DNA from: Gelatoporia subvermispora B
Taxonomy: Eukaryota > Basidiomycota > Agaricomycetes > Polyporales > Gelatoporiaceae
Direction: 5' to 3'
Length of the DNA stretch: 64,000 nt
NCBI GenBank assembly: GCA_000320605.2
Contig: KB445795.1
Location: 1,784,693 to 1,848,692, forward strand
Under the pieces are notes generated by a model. That model saw only the letters and a program-made list of their open reading frames with translations, was not told where the DNA came from and did not search any database. Position numbers and translations under genes: made by a program. The first letter of the stretch is position 1, and every line of letters begins with the position of its first letter. Below, piece by piece: positions 44,927 through 57,609 of this stretch.

Positions 44927-46080
44927 ATGGACGACCACGAGGATCCCATCTCCCAATTCTTCCCCGATGCCGAGGACGTCGACCTCTACGAGGTGCTTGG
45001 TCTGACCTCTGAAGCGAAAGCAGACGAGATCAAGAAGGCGTATCGTCGTCTTGCGCTCGTTCATCACCCGGACAAACATGCCACCGCGGGTGATACTGCG
45101 AAGGCGAACGCGTCGCTCAAGTTTCAGCAGATTGGCTTTGCGTATGCTGTATTAGGAGATGAGAAGAGGAGACAGAGATACGACAGGACGGGGAAGACGG
45201 ATGAGGGCTTCGAACTTGGCCCCGGAGATGACGGCTGGGAGGCATACTTTGAGGAGCTGTTCGAAAAGGTGACGCGAGAGAAGCTGGATGAGATGAAGAA
45301 GGAGTACCAGGGCGCGTTAAATCTGAAACTCATGCTGCATTGTGATTGAACTGCTCGTGCCTTTCAGGTTCTGCCGAAGAGGTCGAGGATCTCAAGAAGG
45401 CATACACAGGGAATGGTGGCGCCATCGAAGAGATCATGAAACACATCCCCCACTCTACTCACGATGACGAGGCGCGCTTTATCGTCACTATAACCGGCCT
45501 CATCAAGAAGGGCGAACTGGAGTCGACAAAGACATGGGAGTCGAGCATCAAGGATGAGAAAGCGAAACTCATCCGCAAGAAGCAGAGCGAGAAGGAGGCC
45601 AAGGAGGCAGAGAAACTCGCTAAGGAACTTGGTGTCTGGGACGAGTTCTACGGCAGTGGCAAGGCTGGGCCTAGGAAAGGCAAGAGTAAAGGGAAAGGAA
45701 AGGAGAAGGCGGAAGAGACCGAGGAAGGTGCTGAAGAGGACGAGGAGGACCACTCTGCCCTCAAAGCGCTGATGATGAAGCGGAAGAAGAACATGGACGG
45801 CTTCTTCGACAACCTTGCGGCCAAGTATGCGGACGCAGACAAGCCAAAAGGCAAGAAGGGCAAAAAGCGCGGGGCAGCGGGAGGGGATGAGGAGGGCTCG
45901 CCCAAGAAGAAGTCGAAGCGCGGCGCGTCTCCTCCGCCTATCGACGACGAGGAGTTTGAGAAGCTACAGCAGAAGCTGTTTGGAGGCAAGGCGAACGGCT
46001 CAAAACCCGACGATACTCAATCGTCCTCAAAGAGCAAGACCGAGCGACCTCGGAGAGCTGCTGCCAAGAAGGCTCGGTGA
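44927..46080 (+). CDS. DNAJC9-like J-domain protein (histone H3-H4 co-chaperone type)
   Basis: J-domain co-chaperone; human DNAJC9 recruits Hsp70 to histone H3-H4. Two exons (44927-45311, 45368-46080), 365 aa. J domain at about residues 17-90: DLYEVLGLTSEAKADEIKKA, the HPD motif in LALVHHPDKHA, and FQQIGFAYAVLGDEKRRQRY. After it come the DNAJC9-specific helices (EDLKKAYTGNGGAIEEIMKH and ITGLIKKGELESTKTWE). A long Lys/Glu-rich tail with several nuclear signals (PKKKSKRG, RPRRAAAKKAR) follows. The start is the first ATG close to the J domain; upstream in-frame codons are less plausible. Intron 45312-45367 needs a GC donor (CAGG then GCGCGT), because no GT donor keeps YQGSAEEVED in frame. The stop is 144 bp from the facing FHIP-like stop. 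Confidence 0.9.
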
Positions 46081-46224
46081 CATCCCACTATTCTTATCTG
46101 TTTCCTCTCACATCTCGCCTCCTGTAATAAATTCCTCCACTCCCGAGTTGTATTGAATATGTTGGTCCCTTGCTGATATTGTGCATAAATAGTGGTATCC
46201 GAAAGTTGTGACATAGTAGATCAT

Positions 46225-49200
46225 TTACAGATAGCGAACCGAGTCTATGCCCAAACTGCGTCGTGCATGGATGATAGCTACCAACTCCTTGATGGACTCC
46301 TCCAGAATAACCACGTTGTCGAGAAGGTGCGACAATGTCACGTTCGCAGGCTTCGTCGGGCTCTCTTCCTCATCGTCAGAAATCTCCTGTTCCTGGTCCG
46401 CCTGTTCGCCCCACTGTCCACCAGAGGTGAACACATCCTCTTCTTCTGCATTCCACTTCTTTGGCTTCGCAGGTGTCCAGGGCCCAGACGACGGGGCCGG
46501 CGCAAGGTACGGCTCGACGCTGATCGCACCGGTTCTCTGGTAGTGCGGTCCGAAGGGGCTCGTCTCGATATTTCTGGAGTTGGAGCGGGTCGGCGTGATG
46601 GGTTCTGGCAGCGCACTCGTGCTCTTCGAGGCCCTATGCTTTTTTGGCGTAAGGAAGGACACGAGGGCAGAAGGAGTCTTTGACTTGGCCTTCGACTTTG
46701 GAGTAGCAGGTTCGGCAGGCGATGCGCTCCCCGATGTGGCACTCGCCTTCGGCGCAGCGGACACGGATGAATCGAGCTCGAGTGCAAGAGTCAGTGCATC
46801 CGTCAAGTTCTCGTTGAAAAGCAGGCCTTGTCTTCGCTCCAAGAGATACTGGTCGAAGTTCTCTACGAGCTGCCGGTACCGCTCAAGTTGGGAAACCAGC
46901 CCATGGAAGACAGTGTGCACCACTGGCCGCATGCTTTCATCGATACTATGGGCGGGCAGAAGAGATTCCGATGCCAGCTTCTCTTCAATGCGGAAGTCCA
47001 CAGAACGGTCGTCGCCATCATCATGGGGCGGAGTGGGACTGCCTTGTTCGTACCCATTACGACGCTCTTCTGCGGGTCTGGGGGCGAAGGTGAGCCAGCC
47101 CGCGAGGGAACGGTCCGGACACAGTGCAAGCGTGGCCAAAACGCCCGTCAAGGACATGTTCAGCTCCGGCGAATTAGAGAAGAACTTCCTCAACGACTCC
47201 AGAACGGAAGAGAGGACGGGATCGTTGGGGTTCAGACGATGCTTGAGCGCAGTTCTCGACTCGTCCTGCACGTCAATCCGGAGGCAGACTTGGTTCTGGA
47301 TGGACACAATGGCATCGCGCAGATAGTGGTCGTATCCAGTGCTGAATGCATCGTCGGTGTGTTTCGGGTCGACACGAGACACGAGGGTAAGGTAGAGCCC
47401 CATCTCCCGCTCGTGTGTCCAGTAGGTGGTATCTGGCTGTGTGAAGATTGGCGCTTTCAAGTCCTGCTCTGGGTCTATCGGAGACTGGGTATCTTGGGCA
47501 CCGGGGTATACGAATGTATCCTCATCCTCTTCCGAGAACTTCGGCTCGTGCTCCAATTGCAAAGGCGCGGGCTGTGGGAAACTTGTAGCCTTGGGGTCGC
47601 GTATGACCACGAGGAGTCTATCCACGCAAAGAGGACAATACTGGAGCAGTAGTGTTTGCAACAACTGCAGCGCAGCCGTCACGGTCGGCACCGATCTTGC
47701 TTTTAGGCTGGTAAGAAGCAGGTCCTTGAGGGTGAACCGGCCCATCGAGGTGAAGTATTCCGATTGACGTCGTGTCTCCGGAGCTTCCATCTCTAAGAGT
47801 GCCATGGCAGCACTCTTCCTCCTCTCGCGCTTCGTTTGAGCAACAGATTTGGCACTGGGTGGACCATTGCCTTTCAGCATCATGATCGAGCGGGGCCGCG
47901 GGCGTGACCTTGCGAGGTCCTCACTGTTATCTTCGCTCGTCAGGAAGTCGATGAGCAGGTCCGCCAATTGTCCATTCTCCAGTGTGCGGACCATGACGTC
48001 GATGTACGACATCACGGCAACGGCACTTCCGTCTGCGTCTGAGCATTCCAGGATACGGGGATATAATACGTTCTCGAGGAACACGCGGCGGACAGCGTCC
48101 AAGATAGACTGAACAATCGCGGAGCCAACCGAAGGGGACGGATCGGGACCCTCGTCTGTCGGGTCTCGTGTCACGTTTCGTCTTAGGACATCCTGCAGGA
48201 ACTCCAGGAGCTTCAGGAAGTGATCGAGACGGGCCTTGAAGTCAGAACTGGACGCGTCTTCAAGCCCCAGAGCGCGTGCCCTGTCCCGATCAACCTCGAG
48301 CTTGAGCTTGTCATCCTCAGATAACTCTCCTGTATTGGCGCCAAGCACCATTGTCATACCCGTCGGTTTACCTTCCGGTGCTGGCGGTTTGACCTCTAGC
48401 TTCGATGGAAGAATGGAGTACACAGCCGCCAGACCAGCGGCGAGCACCTCTGAGAAATCGCCATCCAGAATGTAATCTGCAAGTGCGAGTGCAGCATCTG
48501 TGGTCGGGTCTGATGCATTGTCTGCTTGCGTCGAATCTGATGACGTGTCTTGACCCATGTCTCCAATCCTGTGGATAGGTTCCACGGGCCTCATCGCGAC
48601 GTCCATGAGGAACAAAAGACCAGCTCGTGCAAAATCACCGATTTGACCCTCCCGATGTACGAACCGAAGGAGATAATTAAAGAGGAGGAATTCATACTCG
48701 GGTCTTTTCGTGATGGACGATGCCTGAGCAGAGTTGGCTGTGTCTTGTGAAGGGGATGGAGAGGAAGGTCGAGTAGTTCGTACATCTTGAGCGGCTTGAT
48801 CTGAAACGGCAGCTTCATCATCCGCCGTTTCAGCTTCGCCTTGAGTCGTAGAGATTTCTTCGCCTTCGCCTTCGTCCTCTTCGTCTTCCTCTTCAACAGC
48901 AAACAACGGTTCCGGTCGGTACCAATGCTTGTCATGAAAGAAGATCATAAGCAGTTCTCGATAGGTCCGAATCCGACTGCATAATATACAGAGCAAGTTG
49001 ACAACTACAGGTCGAGTGAGTCAGAAACAACGTGTGATTCGTGCCAGGACGTACGGTCTTCCTCATATTCGGAAGGTTGGTTTCGCGCCGCATTGCCGGC
49101 CGCGCCCATGACCTTGTTCCGACCGTCAAGTTGTTCTTGGATGTCGTCCCCCACGCAGTTGCGCAGTAACCTCAGCACGGCTTTGTGTACTGCTGAGTGG

Positions 49201-49791
49201 ACAAGGAACTGTTCGTCCAAGAGCACAACCATATTCTGTACTGCGCGGAGCACTTCTGCTTGTATGCCAAATGGGCGGTCGCTCTCACTGAGCTTGACCA
49301 AGGTACCGAGAACGTCTAGTACGGGGCCTAAGTGAGCGGGATGCCTACTCGTCGAGACACCGCTGTACTCACCATTCTTCAGCAGGTATTCCAAGCAGGC
49401 ACCAGTACCACTGTCCTTCGTGTGAGGTCGCATATAACACCCCATCGTTACACTAATCGACCCACCCTTCTTCGACTCTTGTGGACTCCCATACTAGAGC
49501 ATCCACCATGGACTGGAGATGCGCCGGCACATCAGTGGACGTGATCCCACGCGACAACTGCCTCTCATCGGGGTGCAACAGCGTATTCTGCGATATTTCA
49601 GTGGCCAGACTAGTTCACGAGCTCGATACAGCTTACCTTTACGAGTAGCCATGACTTATGGAATTCATGCGCATGATCTACCTAATAATGTGGCGTTCGG
49701 TTTAGCACTCGGACCCGCCAGGACAACTGCGCACCTCAGTCTTCGGTGCTTGTTGACCGCCCGACCTCAAGAACTTTGAGAAGTAGTCCAT
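46225..49791 (-). CDS. FHIP/RAI16-like protein (FTS-Hook-interacting family)
   Basis: Cytosolic scaffold; FHIP proteins link the FTS-Hook dynein adaptor to early endosomes. Six exons: 49791-49735, 49681-49637, 49587-49466, 49410-49373, 49327-49055 and 49004-46225, giving 1104 aa. The N-terminus MDYFSKFLR and a 45-nt exon (VDHAHEFHKSWLLVK) lead into HPDERQLSRG and VDALVWES. The family core follows: TGACLEYLLKN, FGIQAEVLRAVQNMVVLLDE, NLLCILCSRIRTYRELLMIF, FLLFNYLLRFVHREGQIGDF and ADLLIDFLTS. A second helical block (FTLKDLLLTSLKARS) precedes Ser/Pro-rich segments and a C-terminal helix (LLDNVVILEESIKELVAII). The last exon is one long open frame of 2780 nt; small in-frame introns cannot be excluded. 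In fungi such as Aspergillus the FHipA-HookA-FtsA complex drives endosome motility, so that role is inferred here. Confidence 0.87.
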
Positions 49792-50253
49792 GGTTCGACT
49801 GATGAGCACCTCTCAGCACTCAGGACGTGAGGTTTCGTCCCGTAATGTCGTTAAATTGGACAACTGTGTGTGATGGGTTGGACGTCGGAGGTGGCTGAAC
49901 AGACTCCGTGAAGCGACCGCGAAGCGCCCTGGACGCGACGACGACGACACAGGCGCTGGAGATCGACTCAGTTTCAATCGTCAAATCTCCATTCCAAACC
50001 AGATGTATTTAGATGTAATAAGATTACAGGTATCGAAGGTGCGTATGGGCAGTAAGCAGATGAATGTACAGTGTCAGACTGTCAAAGACTCCTTAGATGA
50101 GCAACGGCCTCGTCTACGGTAGCCATGTATGCACGTGAAGCGGTCATTAGATATTCTGGCATAGGGTACAAGTGAATTTGATGTCATCCCGGAAAAGCGC
50201 GGCTATTTGAATGCATGAGAATTGTTGATTGTCTGGCAGGAACGACGAAAGAC
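49792..50253. other. Intergenic region between FHIP-like gene and fks1
   Basis: The 460 bp between the fks1 stop and the FHIP-like start; both genes read leftward. It holds the fks1 3' UTR and FHIP promoter. An alternative, longer fks1 C-terminal frame runs on to 50184. Confidence 0.45.
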
Positions 50254-53200
50254 TTACGAAGGACGATCAGAGCTGCAAGCCCAGCCACCACAATGATATA
50301 CACGATCGTATACTTGAAGACCTAGTAACACAGGATCAGTATCGGGCACTGGCTATGAAGAATGTCACATACAATCCAGCGGCGTTGTCTCTTCTGCTTC
50401 GTTGAGAACAATGGTGGTCGGATCTGCTTCGAAGGCCGCAGCCAGACTGACAGAAACATCAGTATGTGCAAGCAAACAAGATGCCCGGCGTTGAGACTTA
50501 CACATCATGGTCGAGTGGAGTTTGTCAATGAAGGGTACTAGAGTCGGGGGCGTCAGGATGATCATGAGGATGTGGCCGAGCAGGAAGTCCGAGCTCCAGA
50601 GCGACATCTCGACAATCTTGACAACGAATTCACGGGCAGGCTGTGACAGTGCAGACGTTCCAAGGCCCCTTCCGTACCATTTACCAGACCACCAAGCGCG
50701 GTTGGTCTCATCATGCTTGAATTCGCGAGACAGGAATACTGCGATTAGGATTTTCTGAATCGCACGCTGAATCGCAATAATGGAGATGACTCCGAGGACT
50801 GCATGGGAGGCATCCCACAGCTCGAGGAACCACTACAGAACCAGGTCAGAAGGCTTCAATTGCAGAATAGATCGGATACTTACGAAGAATTCGAAGAATG
50901 CAATCAGACCAACGAGAGCAAGGAAGTGGGCAATGGCAGCCATGACCGAAGGGAACTTAGCCCATGACTCCAGCATCGGACCCAGGAACAGCGAGATGAA
51001 GAACAGCGCAAGAAGCATCGCAGCGTTCCAGACGACGGGACCGACGGCAATGATAGCGATACGGATCAGTGGGCTTGGAGGCATCTTGCCGTCAATGGGG
51101 AACGACTTGACGAACATATACGCAACGACAAAGATGGTTGCATGGCAAATGGGCCATACGACCTCGGAGAAGATGACGCTCCGCCACTTGGCACGCGGGA
51201 CATCTCCTGAAAGTTTCTCGGAAGGGTGGCCGAGCTTCTTCTTCTTGTAACCGGTGATCATGGTACGGGAGAGACGGCAGTATCCGTACCAGCTGCTGGC
51301 CTTGGTGCGCGAGTTTCCACGAGACATCCAGCGGAGGAACTCTCGATAGTCTACGACGAAGTCGGCGAACGAGAACTGGTGGGGGTTGAAGAGGAATGGT
51401 GCGATGCACAGCGAGAGAACTGAAACCCAGAAGTAGATCAAGAAGGGTGACCACATGGCCAGACTGGCGTACAGCAGGAGGAGAATGTTTCGCATGCCCA
51501 TGTAGATACTGGGGCCGGCGAAACGGGAATACAAGATGCTGAATGATATCCGAGTGGTGGCAAACCCACGACCAGTGGCGATGTAACGAGCACCACCAAA
51601 TGTAAGGTTACTCAAGATGGACTGCGAGTAAATCTGAGTGGAGAACACCTCGAAAATGGGCGAAAGGGAGAGGAAGTGCTTCCCAAGACGAATCAAAGCC
51701 TTTCCGGTTCCTCGCTCAAGTAATTCTATAGTAATTCTGAGTCAGTACTACGCCATGAATCTATGATATTGGAAATACCTTGCAAGAACAGCGGCAAGAA
51801 CGCGATGAAGAACACCAAGAAGATGGAAACAATACACCGGTGGATCCAGTCGAACACTGGGTTCAGATTGTAACAATCGTGTTCACCCGGAAGCACATCG
51901 CCCGTCGAGCTGGACTTGCAGATCGCGAGCTCCTTGTTCAGTGTACCAATGTACAAGACTGTAAACCAACGGATCAGTAACGTAAAAGTTTGGGTACGAA
52001 TACGACTTACGAGTGACCATGAAGATCTGGATAGAGTACATGACCATGATATTGTTAATATGGAATCCGGGGTGACCATAGTAGAAAGTGAGGAATCGGT
52101 CGAGCGGGAGTTGTGTGCCAAGGTAGTAGTACTCGCGACTGAGCATTTGCTCACCCATGCCGGTGCCGAGCTTAGTCTGGAAGTTCAAGATAGTGCCGAA
52201 ACCGAGATCACGGCCTTTACCACACTGATAGTACTCGGAGTGCTTGATGCGTCCACCTCGTCCAATGGCAGTCATACCGGCGAAGATATCCTCGTTCAGG
52301 TGGAGACCCTTCTGAGCCTTCGAGACACCACCACGAGTAGTCATGAACGTCGCATTCAGGAAATCCGGGTGACCATAATGGAGTTTACCACCAATCCAAG
52401 CCAAGGTACGAGGAGTCATGGTACCGAACGTCTGTTCCTTTCCGGCCGCGATATCACCAAGGACACCGATGTTCTCCGAGAAGATGTACTCGCGAGTACC
52501 CACGATGGCGACCGGGTCCTTGTGGAACTCCTTGTGACCCCACTGAGCGTACGGGCTCTGACTGGAAATCGAGTATTGCTCGAACTCGCCGAGAATGTTC
52601 CTGATCTTGAGACACTCCTCCAAGTAGTTGTCCTGGTTGGCATCGATGAGCTGCAGGTACTCGCCGCGGTAGAAGATGATCGCATGGTTCTGGTTGTCAG
52701 ATTTGCCGTCACCGAGAATAGGGTTGCCGGGAAGCTCGACGCGGAACTTCGGCTTCCGCTTGCCAGTGGTCTCGTCGATCTCGGAGTGACCGTCGATCAG
52801 GATCGAGAAGAGGCGCGGGTCACTGCCCTTCGGTCCGGGCTCTTCGTCTAGGTACGCAATTTGGAGATCGGGGTAGGCGCGAAGTAAGAACTCCGCGTTC
52901 TCGAGCTCTTCCTTGTTGAACTTGGCATACCGCTGCATGGAAACCGCAAACTTGAACTTCCGTCTCGCCATGCGCTCCAATTCGCGCTCCAGACGATCGG
53001 TGTTGCCAGCGAAGCGCTGCACGATCTGCGGGTTCTCGACACGGTACAGAAGCTTGATAGCCTTCGCGTAGTTCATCATGCCGGAGACTGTGCGATACAG
53101 GGTCTGTGCACGCAGGGAAGCCCAAATACGCGTCCGAAGGGTGTACTCGGGGGCCGCAGTCTTGAAACCAATGCAGTAGAAGGGCAGGTCGTCTGTACGA

Positions 53201-56183
53201 GTGTTGCCTTTCTCGTTCGTGCTCGCGGTACCATCAAACGTCGTTGTGGCCGCTGTGGACTCCTCCGCAAGGATTTTGGTATCCTTGACGAAGTTGTCCC
53301 ACTCAACAGGGTGCAACTGCTTCAAGTACTCGAGCAGGGTGACACGGGTGTTCTGGTCCTCCTCCCTGATGATTTCGCGAAGACTGAGCAGGATCTTCTC
53401 GGAGTAGTGCGGCACAAGAACGGTAAAGGTGGGCATCGCATCGACTGGGAGAGGCTCCGGGAGTGCCGTGTGGAGGGATGACGCAAAGAAGGAGATGCGA
53501 CGCTCAGCCTCGCCACCAGCCGGGAAGAAATCAGATTCGTTTCCGTTGTTGTGAGTGAAGAATGGAGGGGCGCGGAGAGTACGACGACCATCAGGACCAT
53601 CGACCTGGTGGTACAGAAGTCGCTGGACGTGGTGGATCGACAGCAGATGCTCGCGGTACATCGAGATGATGATTGCGTTCCACACTTGCGAGACAAGAAC
53701 CTACAAACTAGTCAATGACGGTAAATGAGTCCCTATACGTTGAACATTACCTTTGGCTTGTACTTGACTTCCATCTCCGCCGTAGCCAACAGCTTGGCGT
53801 AGATACGCTTAGGCATCCGAGTGTAGACCTCCTTCCACGGTGTCCAGATCGACAATCCCAGGTAGAAGGACCGCGTGACACTGAACACAACGATCCAAAT
53901 GATGTACCAGAGGTACGTGTCCAGGAAGAACAGCACAAGGTCCATGACATACATGATGGTCAGAGCGAACGGCACCTGGTTGGAGCACAGCGCGCTTCCG
54001 AAGTACCGATCATTGCAACCCAGGACCTTCGTACGAGCCATGACCGCAATCGGGCTACTGAAGGAAGACGTCAAGAAGAAGTACGACTCCACAAACTTGC
54101 ACCCGAAAATAAGCAGCCACAGCATCACTGATCCCGTGCGTGCGCTGCCACTTAGCTTCGGGTAGGAAGCCGTGAACGTTTGTGAGGCCATATACTTGCG
54201 TGACTTCCCGGCAACACGGTCGCCAAACATGCGTCCCGAAGGTATGATACCGAATGCGATTGTCGCAACGACGGAAACGAAGAATTGAACAATGCCGATG
54301 ATGAGCGGAATGTTTGACTTGTTCTTAGGACCATCGACGATGATGATGTAGACAGTGGGGCCACCAGTGAGAGCAAGGACAATGAGTAAGAAGATGAGGC
54401 GAGTGGTCAAATGCGAGGCATTGTTCCAGGTGGTCGGGATGTAGGAGAATTCGGCGAGGGTCGCGAAAATCATGATGAGGGTCGCAACAGCACCACCCAA
54501 AGCAGTCGCAGACCACGTCATGGCTGGGGAAGGATCTGTTGTGGGTGTGGGAGCGTAGACCTTGGGAGAGTTGAACGCAGTGTAGAACCAGTAAACGGCG
54601 ACGTGGAGAATCCAGACACGGTTGAAATTGACCAAGAGATGGGCGATAGAGCGCTTCTCGAAGAAGGTCTTGAAGAAGACTCGATTCCAGGCAATTCTGC
54701 TGAATTTCGTGTAGCGTTGTGCAGGAGGGATGTCGATGAGTCGAGTCTATGCAATCGGATGTTAGTATCAGGATAACAGAGCTATCGAGGGGGAAGTGCG
54801 ACATACATTGTCCTGGAGGACGATCTTGGCAAGGCCTTCAGGATACCAGAAGAGCTGATTGATGTCGTCGTAACCGATGATCTGGTCATGGTCCTTCTCT
54901 TTCCTCACGAACTTCCCTTCAACTACTTCATAACCCTGGTCTCGCATGAAGCAGTACAGAGGCTTGATCACAGACTCGAGATAGAGGCCCTCCGGGACGG
55001 GATCCACACGGTTCTGGCACTCCGGACTGCGGTAGTAGTCGTCCGCACACTTGAAGATGAAGCACAGGCATTCCGGAGTGAATCGAACGTTGCCCGCCTC
55101 AGCCCAACACAGGAGCCACAAAGCAACTTGGCGTAAACGGTCGTACTGGCTCATATTGTTCATGGCGTTGCGCCACCGATTGGTCGCGCTGTCTAGAGAT
55201 TTCGTACCAGCGGTCTTGACGGCGCCCTTCACACTGCGAAGACGCTGTAGTCCAGGGTTTTGTGACTGTCCAACAGCATCATCAAGATTAAGCTGGGCGG
55301 CGAAGTACCACTTGCGGTAGTTCGCGTGAGGACCGCCGATGTAGTCGGCGTGCACGGTGAGGAGGGCTTGATCGGGGGTCATGCGGGATGCTCGAGAGTC
55401 CAGGAGCTGCATGAGGAAGTCGAACTGGCGGAAAGGTCAGCAAGTATATCTTAGCCTCCATCATCCTAGACCTACCATGTTGCGCATGGAGTCTCTCTGG
55501 AAGCCGAACTTTTGAGCAAGATCCAGGAAGATATCCTCTATTTCTTCCGTGGACATGGGTATTGACCGCTCGACGGACCAGGCAGGGTAGGGCTCGCTGG
55601 ACCCAGGAAGGTCAGAGAAGGGATTCCCGGGGCCATGAATGCTCGTGCTCGAGCTCATGTGGGAGTCGACGGAGGCGCTGTAGTGTCGATTATACTCGTT
55701 AACATCTTCGACGCTGTTCGCAGCTGTATAAAGAATTGGTGTCGTCAGTAGTCTGTCGACATCGTCTCCAACAGCTTGTAGCGGAATGGGATCCGTTGAA
55801 GATGCCTCCTGGACAAAGGAGTACCGGGGATACATCGCTGTCCACAGGGAACGAAGGTACGCGTGCGAGGGTGTCTGCCTGCCTGGCATCCAGAGACCGC
55901 CGCGCGCAGTGGAGCTATGGTGACATAGCGTAATTTCCGTACTTCACGTCGCACTTCTCCCTCCTTTCACCTCGAAACGGGGGAAGGAATAGTACGTACA
56001 CTGTGGAGTATACTGGCCATCATAGTAGCCGGCAGACGCTAGTGGGACTGCACTGGCATTGCGACTGGTGTAGGAATCACCGTCGGACTCGACAGAGTAC
56101 TGGCGCATTGGCTGGGCATATTGTTGCTGCCCTGGAGCAAAAGGATTGTGAGTGGGCGGTCCATAGCCGGGGCGAGCAGCCAT
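50254..56183 (-). CDS. fks1: 1,3-beta-glucan synthase catalytic subunit
   Basis: Plasma-membrane glycosyltransferase (GT48) that makes the main cell-wall glucan from UDP-glucose. Ten exons: 56183-56002, 55914-55476, 55424-54807, 54746-53751, 53700-52011, 51958-51779, 51725-50884, 50832-50502, 50446-50373 and 50322-50254, giving about 1806 aa. The N-terminal domain has [56 protein letters not shown] and [20 protein letters not shown]. Six or so helices precede the large cytosolic catalytic loop in exon 5, with [36 protein letters not shown] and [11 protein letters not shown] second membrane domain follows. The very C-terminus is uncertain: the spliced frame reads [11 protein letters not shown] then stop at 50254, while a one-base shift would give a more hydrophobic end. 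Rho1 is the usual regulator. Confidence 0.96.
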
Positions 56184-57609
56184 GGGGGGTATGGTCGTGG
56201 ATCCGAGCGGCGTCCGCCAGATACAAGGTATACGAAGGGTGAAGCAAGGTCAGGAAAAGAGCGAAACGACCGACAACAAGCTGGTGTTGGGTCTAGAATA
56301 GAAGGAGAGAACGCAGCGGACTGCTGATGCTCGGCGAAGATTCGCGATGGATGGGGACCGGTGAAAGACAGTTGCTGGCGTCTGCTGGCTACTGTTGTTT
56401 CCTCTTCCCAGTTTGGTCGCCTCCCACCCGTGCGAACGTTACCAATGATCCCCTCGTCACACCGTCACCCGGTTTCCACTCCTCCGGTCACACCGTTGAG
56501 ACGGCGACCGCATCCACCCGCGACGCCGACTCGCTGCAGAACCATTCTGTGCACGCCTGTACACGCCTAACAGTCCCGCTTAGCCAGCCTGAGCCATCCT
56601 CACATGGAGACCACATCCCTCTGCTACATTCTCGTCTGCATCGTCCACCCCGACACCGCCCGCTCAGTTCAACAGCGCTGAAAGTCACCACGCGGTTGCC
56701 CAACAGTCCTCCGAGCCGGTCATTGGGCACGAGAGTAGCTTACAGATCTCCCGTCGCAGTACTCGCTGACGACCGTGTGACCTTGCCTTCTATTCGACCG
56801 CCTTGCTCCGAACCTGACAAACGTCGAGGACAGCAGCTGCGGCCGTTCCAAATATGACATATCTTGTTCGGGTCAAAAGTCCATCAGTTTCGCTGCCAGA
56901 CTTCTGATCTAGACCCGCTGTAAGTGACTCTCACGGCATCATATGCATCTCCCGTATACGAGTACTGTCTGGTCGTTGTCTACAAAGAACCTATCGAGAA
57001 GTCTACTAATTCAACAGACTCCATCGATGTTGTGTGAGCTTCACATTGGATTGCTTCTGCGTCCGCAAGCGCGAGGAAGAGCGGAGCAGATGTCATGCAC
57101 ATCGCAATCACTGTAGCGGGGAACTTTACAACGATTCACGCGTGAATAATGACATTCGAACGTCAAAGAAATCGCGAGACTTGATGTCCAAGCTCGTGGC
57201 GCTGGCAAAGTCTTGGAACTTTGGAAGATATTCAGCGACTTCCCGGCAGACAGATTCGACCTCGCAGATGCCATTGAGTCTAACAGATATGCACACAACC
57301 ACATCATGATGTCGGACCAGCCTACCTATGGCTGCTCATCCGTCATCACAAGTCGTAAGACAAACGCGTGATTTGTGGTCCTCGTTACCGGCCTTCCGCT
57401 TGAGCTTGAGCGATGAGAGGATGGTTACCCAGGTCATGGACGTGACACGACACGATCACGTGTTAACAGAATATTGCGACGCGTCAGTTTCTTGACGCGT
57501 CCAGCAGTTGGACGCGTCGCTCAACACGGTGCTGCAGCCTGCAACCATCACGCAGATACCCCGGAGCCAGCTACTTGTACAACCCGTTGATTGGAATACT
57601 TTAACCTAC
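56184..57609. other. Divergent promoter region of fks1 and the LRR-like gene
   Basis: 1.4 kb between two start codons. Near fks1 it probably includes a long 5' UTR. Just upstream of the LRR-like gene is a cluster of three ACGCGT motifs, listed separately. The open frames at 57034-57309 on both strands lack recognisable homology. Confidence 0.45.
57479..57517 (+). promoter_or_regulatory. Three ACGCGT motifs (MluI cell-cycle box cluster)
   Basis: Perfect ACGCGT at 57479-57484, 57495-57500 and 57512-57517, spaced 16 and 17 bp apart and 93-131 bp upstream of the ATG at 57610. The hexamer is palindromic, so strand is nominal. Other ACGCGT copies in the window occur mostly alone; apart from the pair upstream of the DNAJC9-like gene I noticed no other cluster. 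In established yeast biology such clusters are MBF-binding sites of G1/S genes. Confidence 0.65.

Noticed and set aside
48550..48750. Plus-strand ORFs opposite the FHIP-like and glucan synthase exons (also about 46.2-47.8 kb and 51.9-52.9 kb)
   Set aside because: Shadows of long conserved minus-strand exons; their peptides are mirror artefacts of codon use.
57034..57309. Opposed ORFs upstream of the LRR-like gene
   Set aside because: Neither strand shows a motif, splice continuation or plausible codon pattern.
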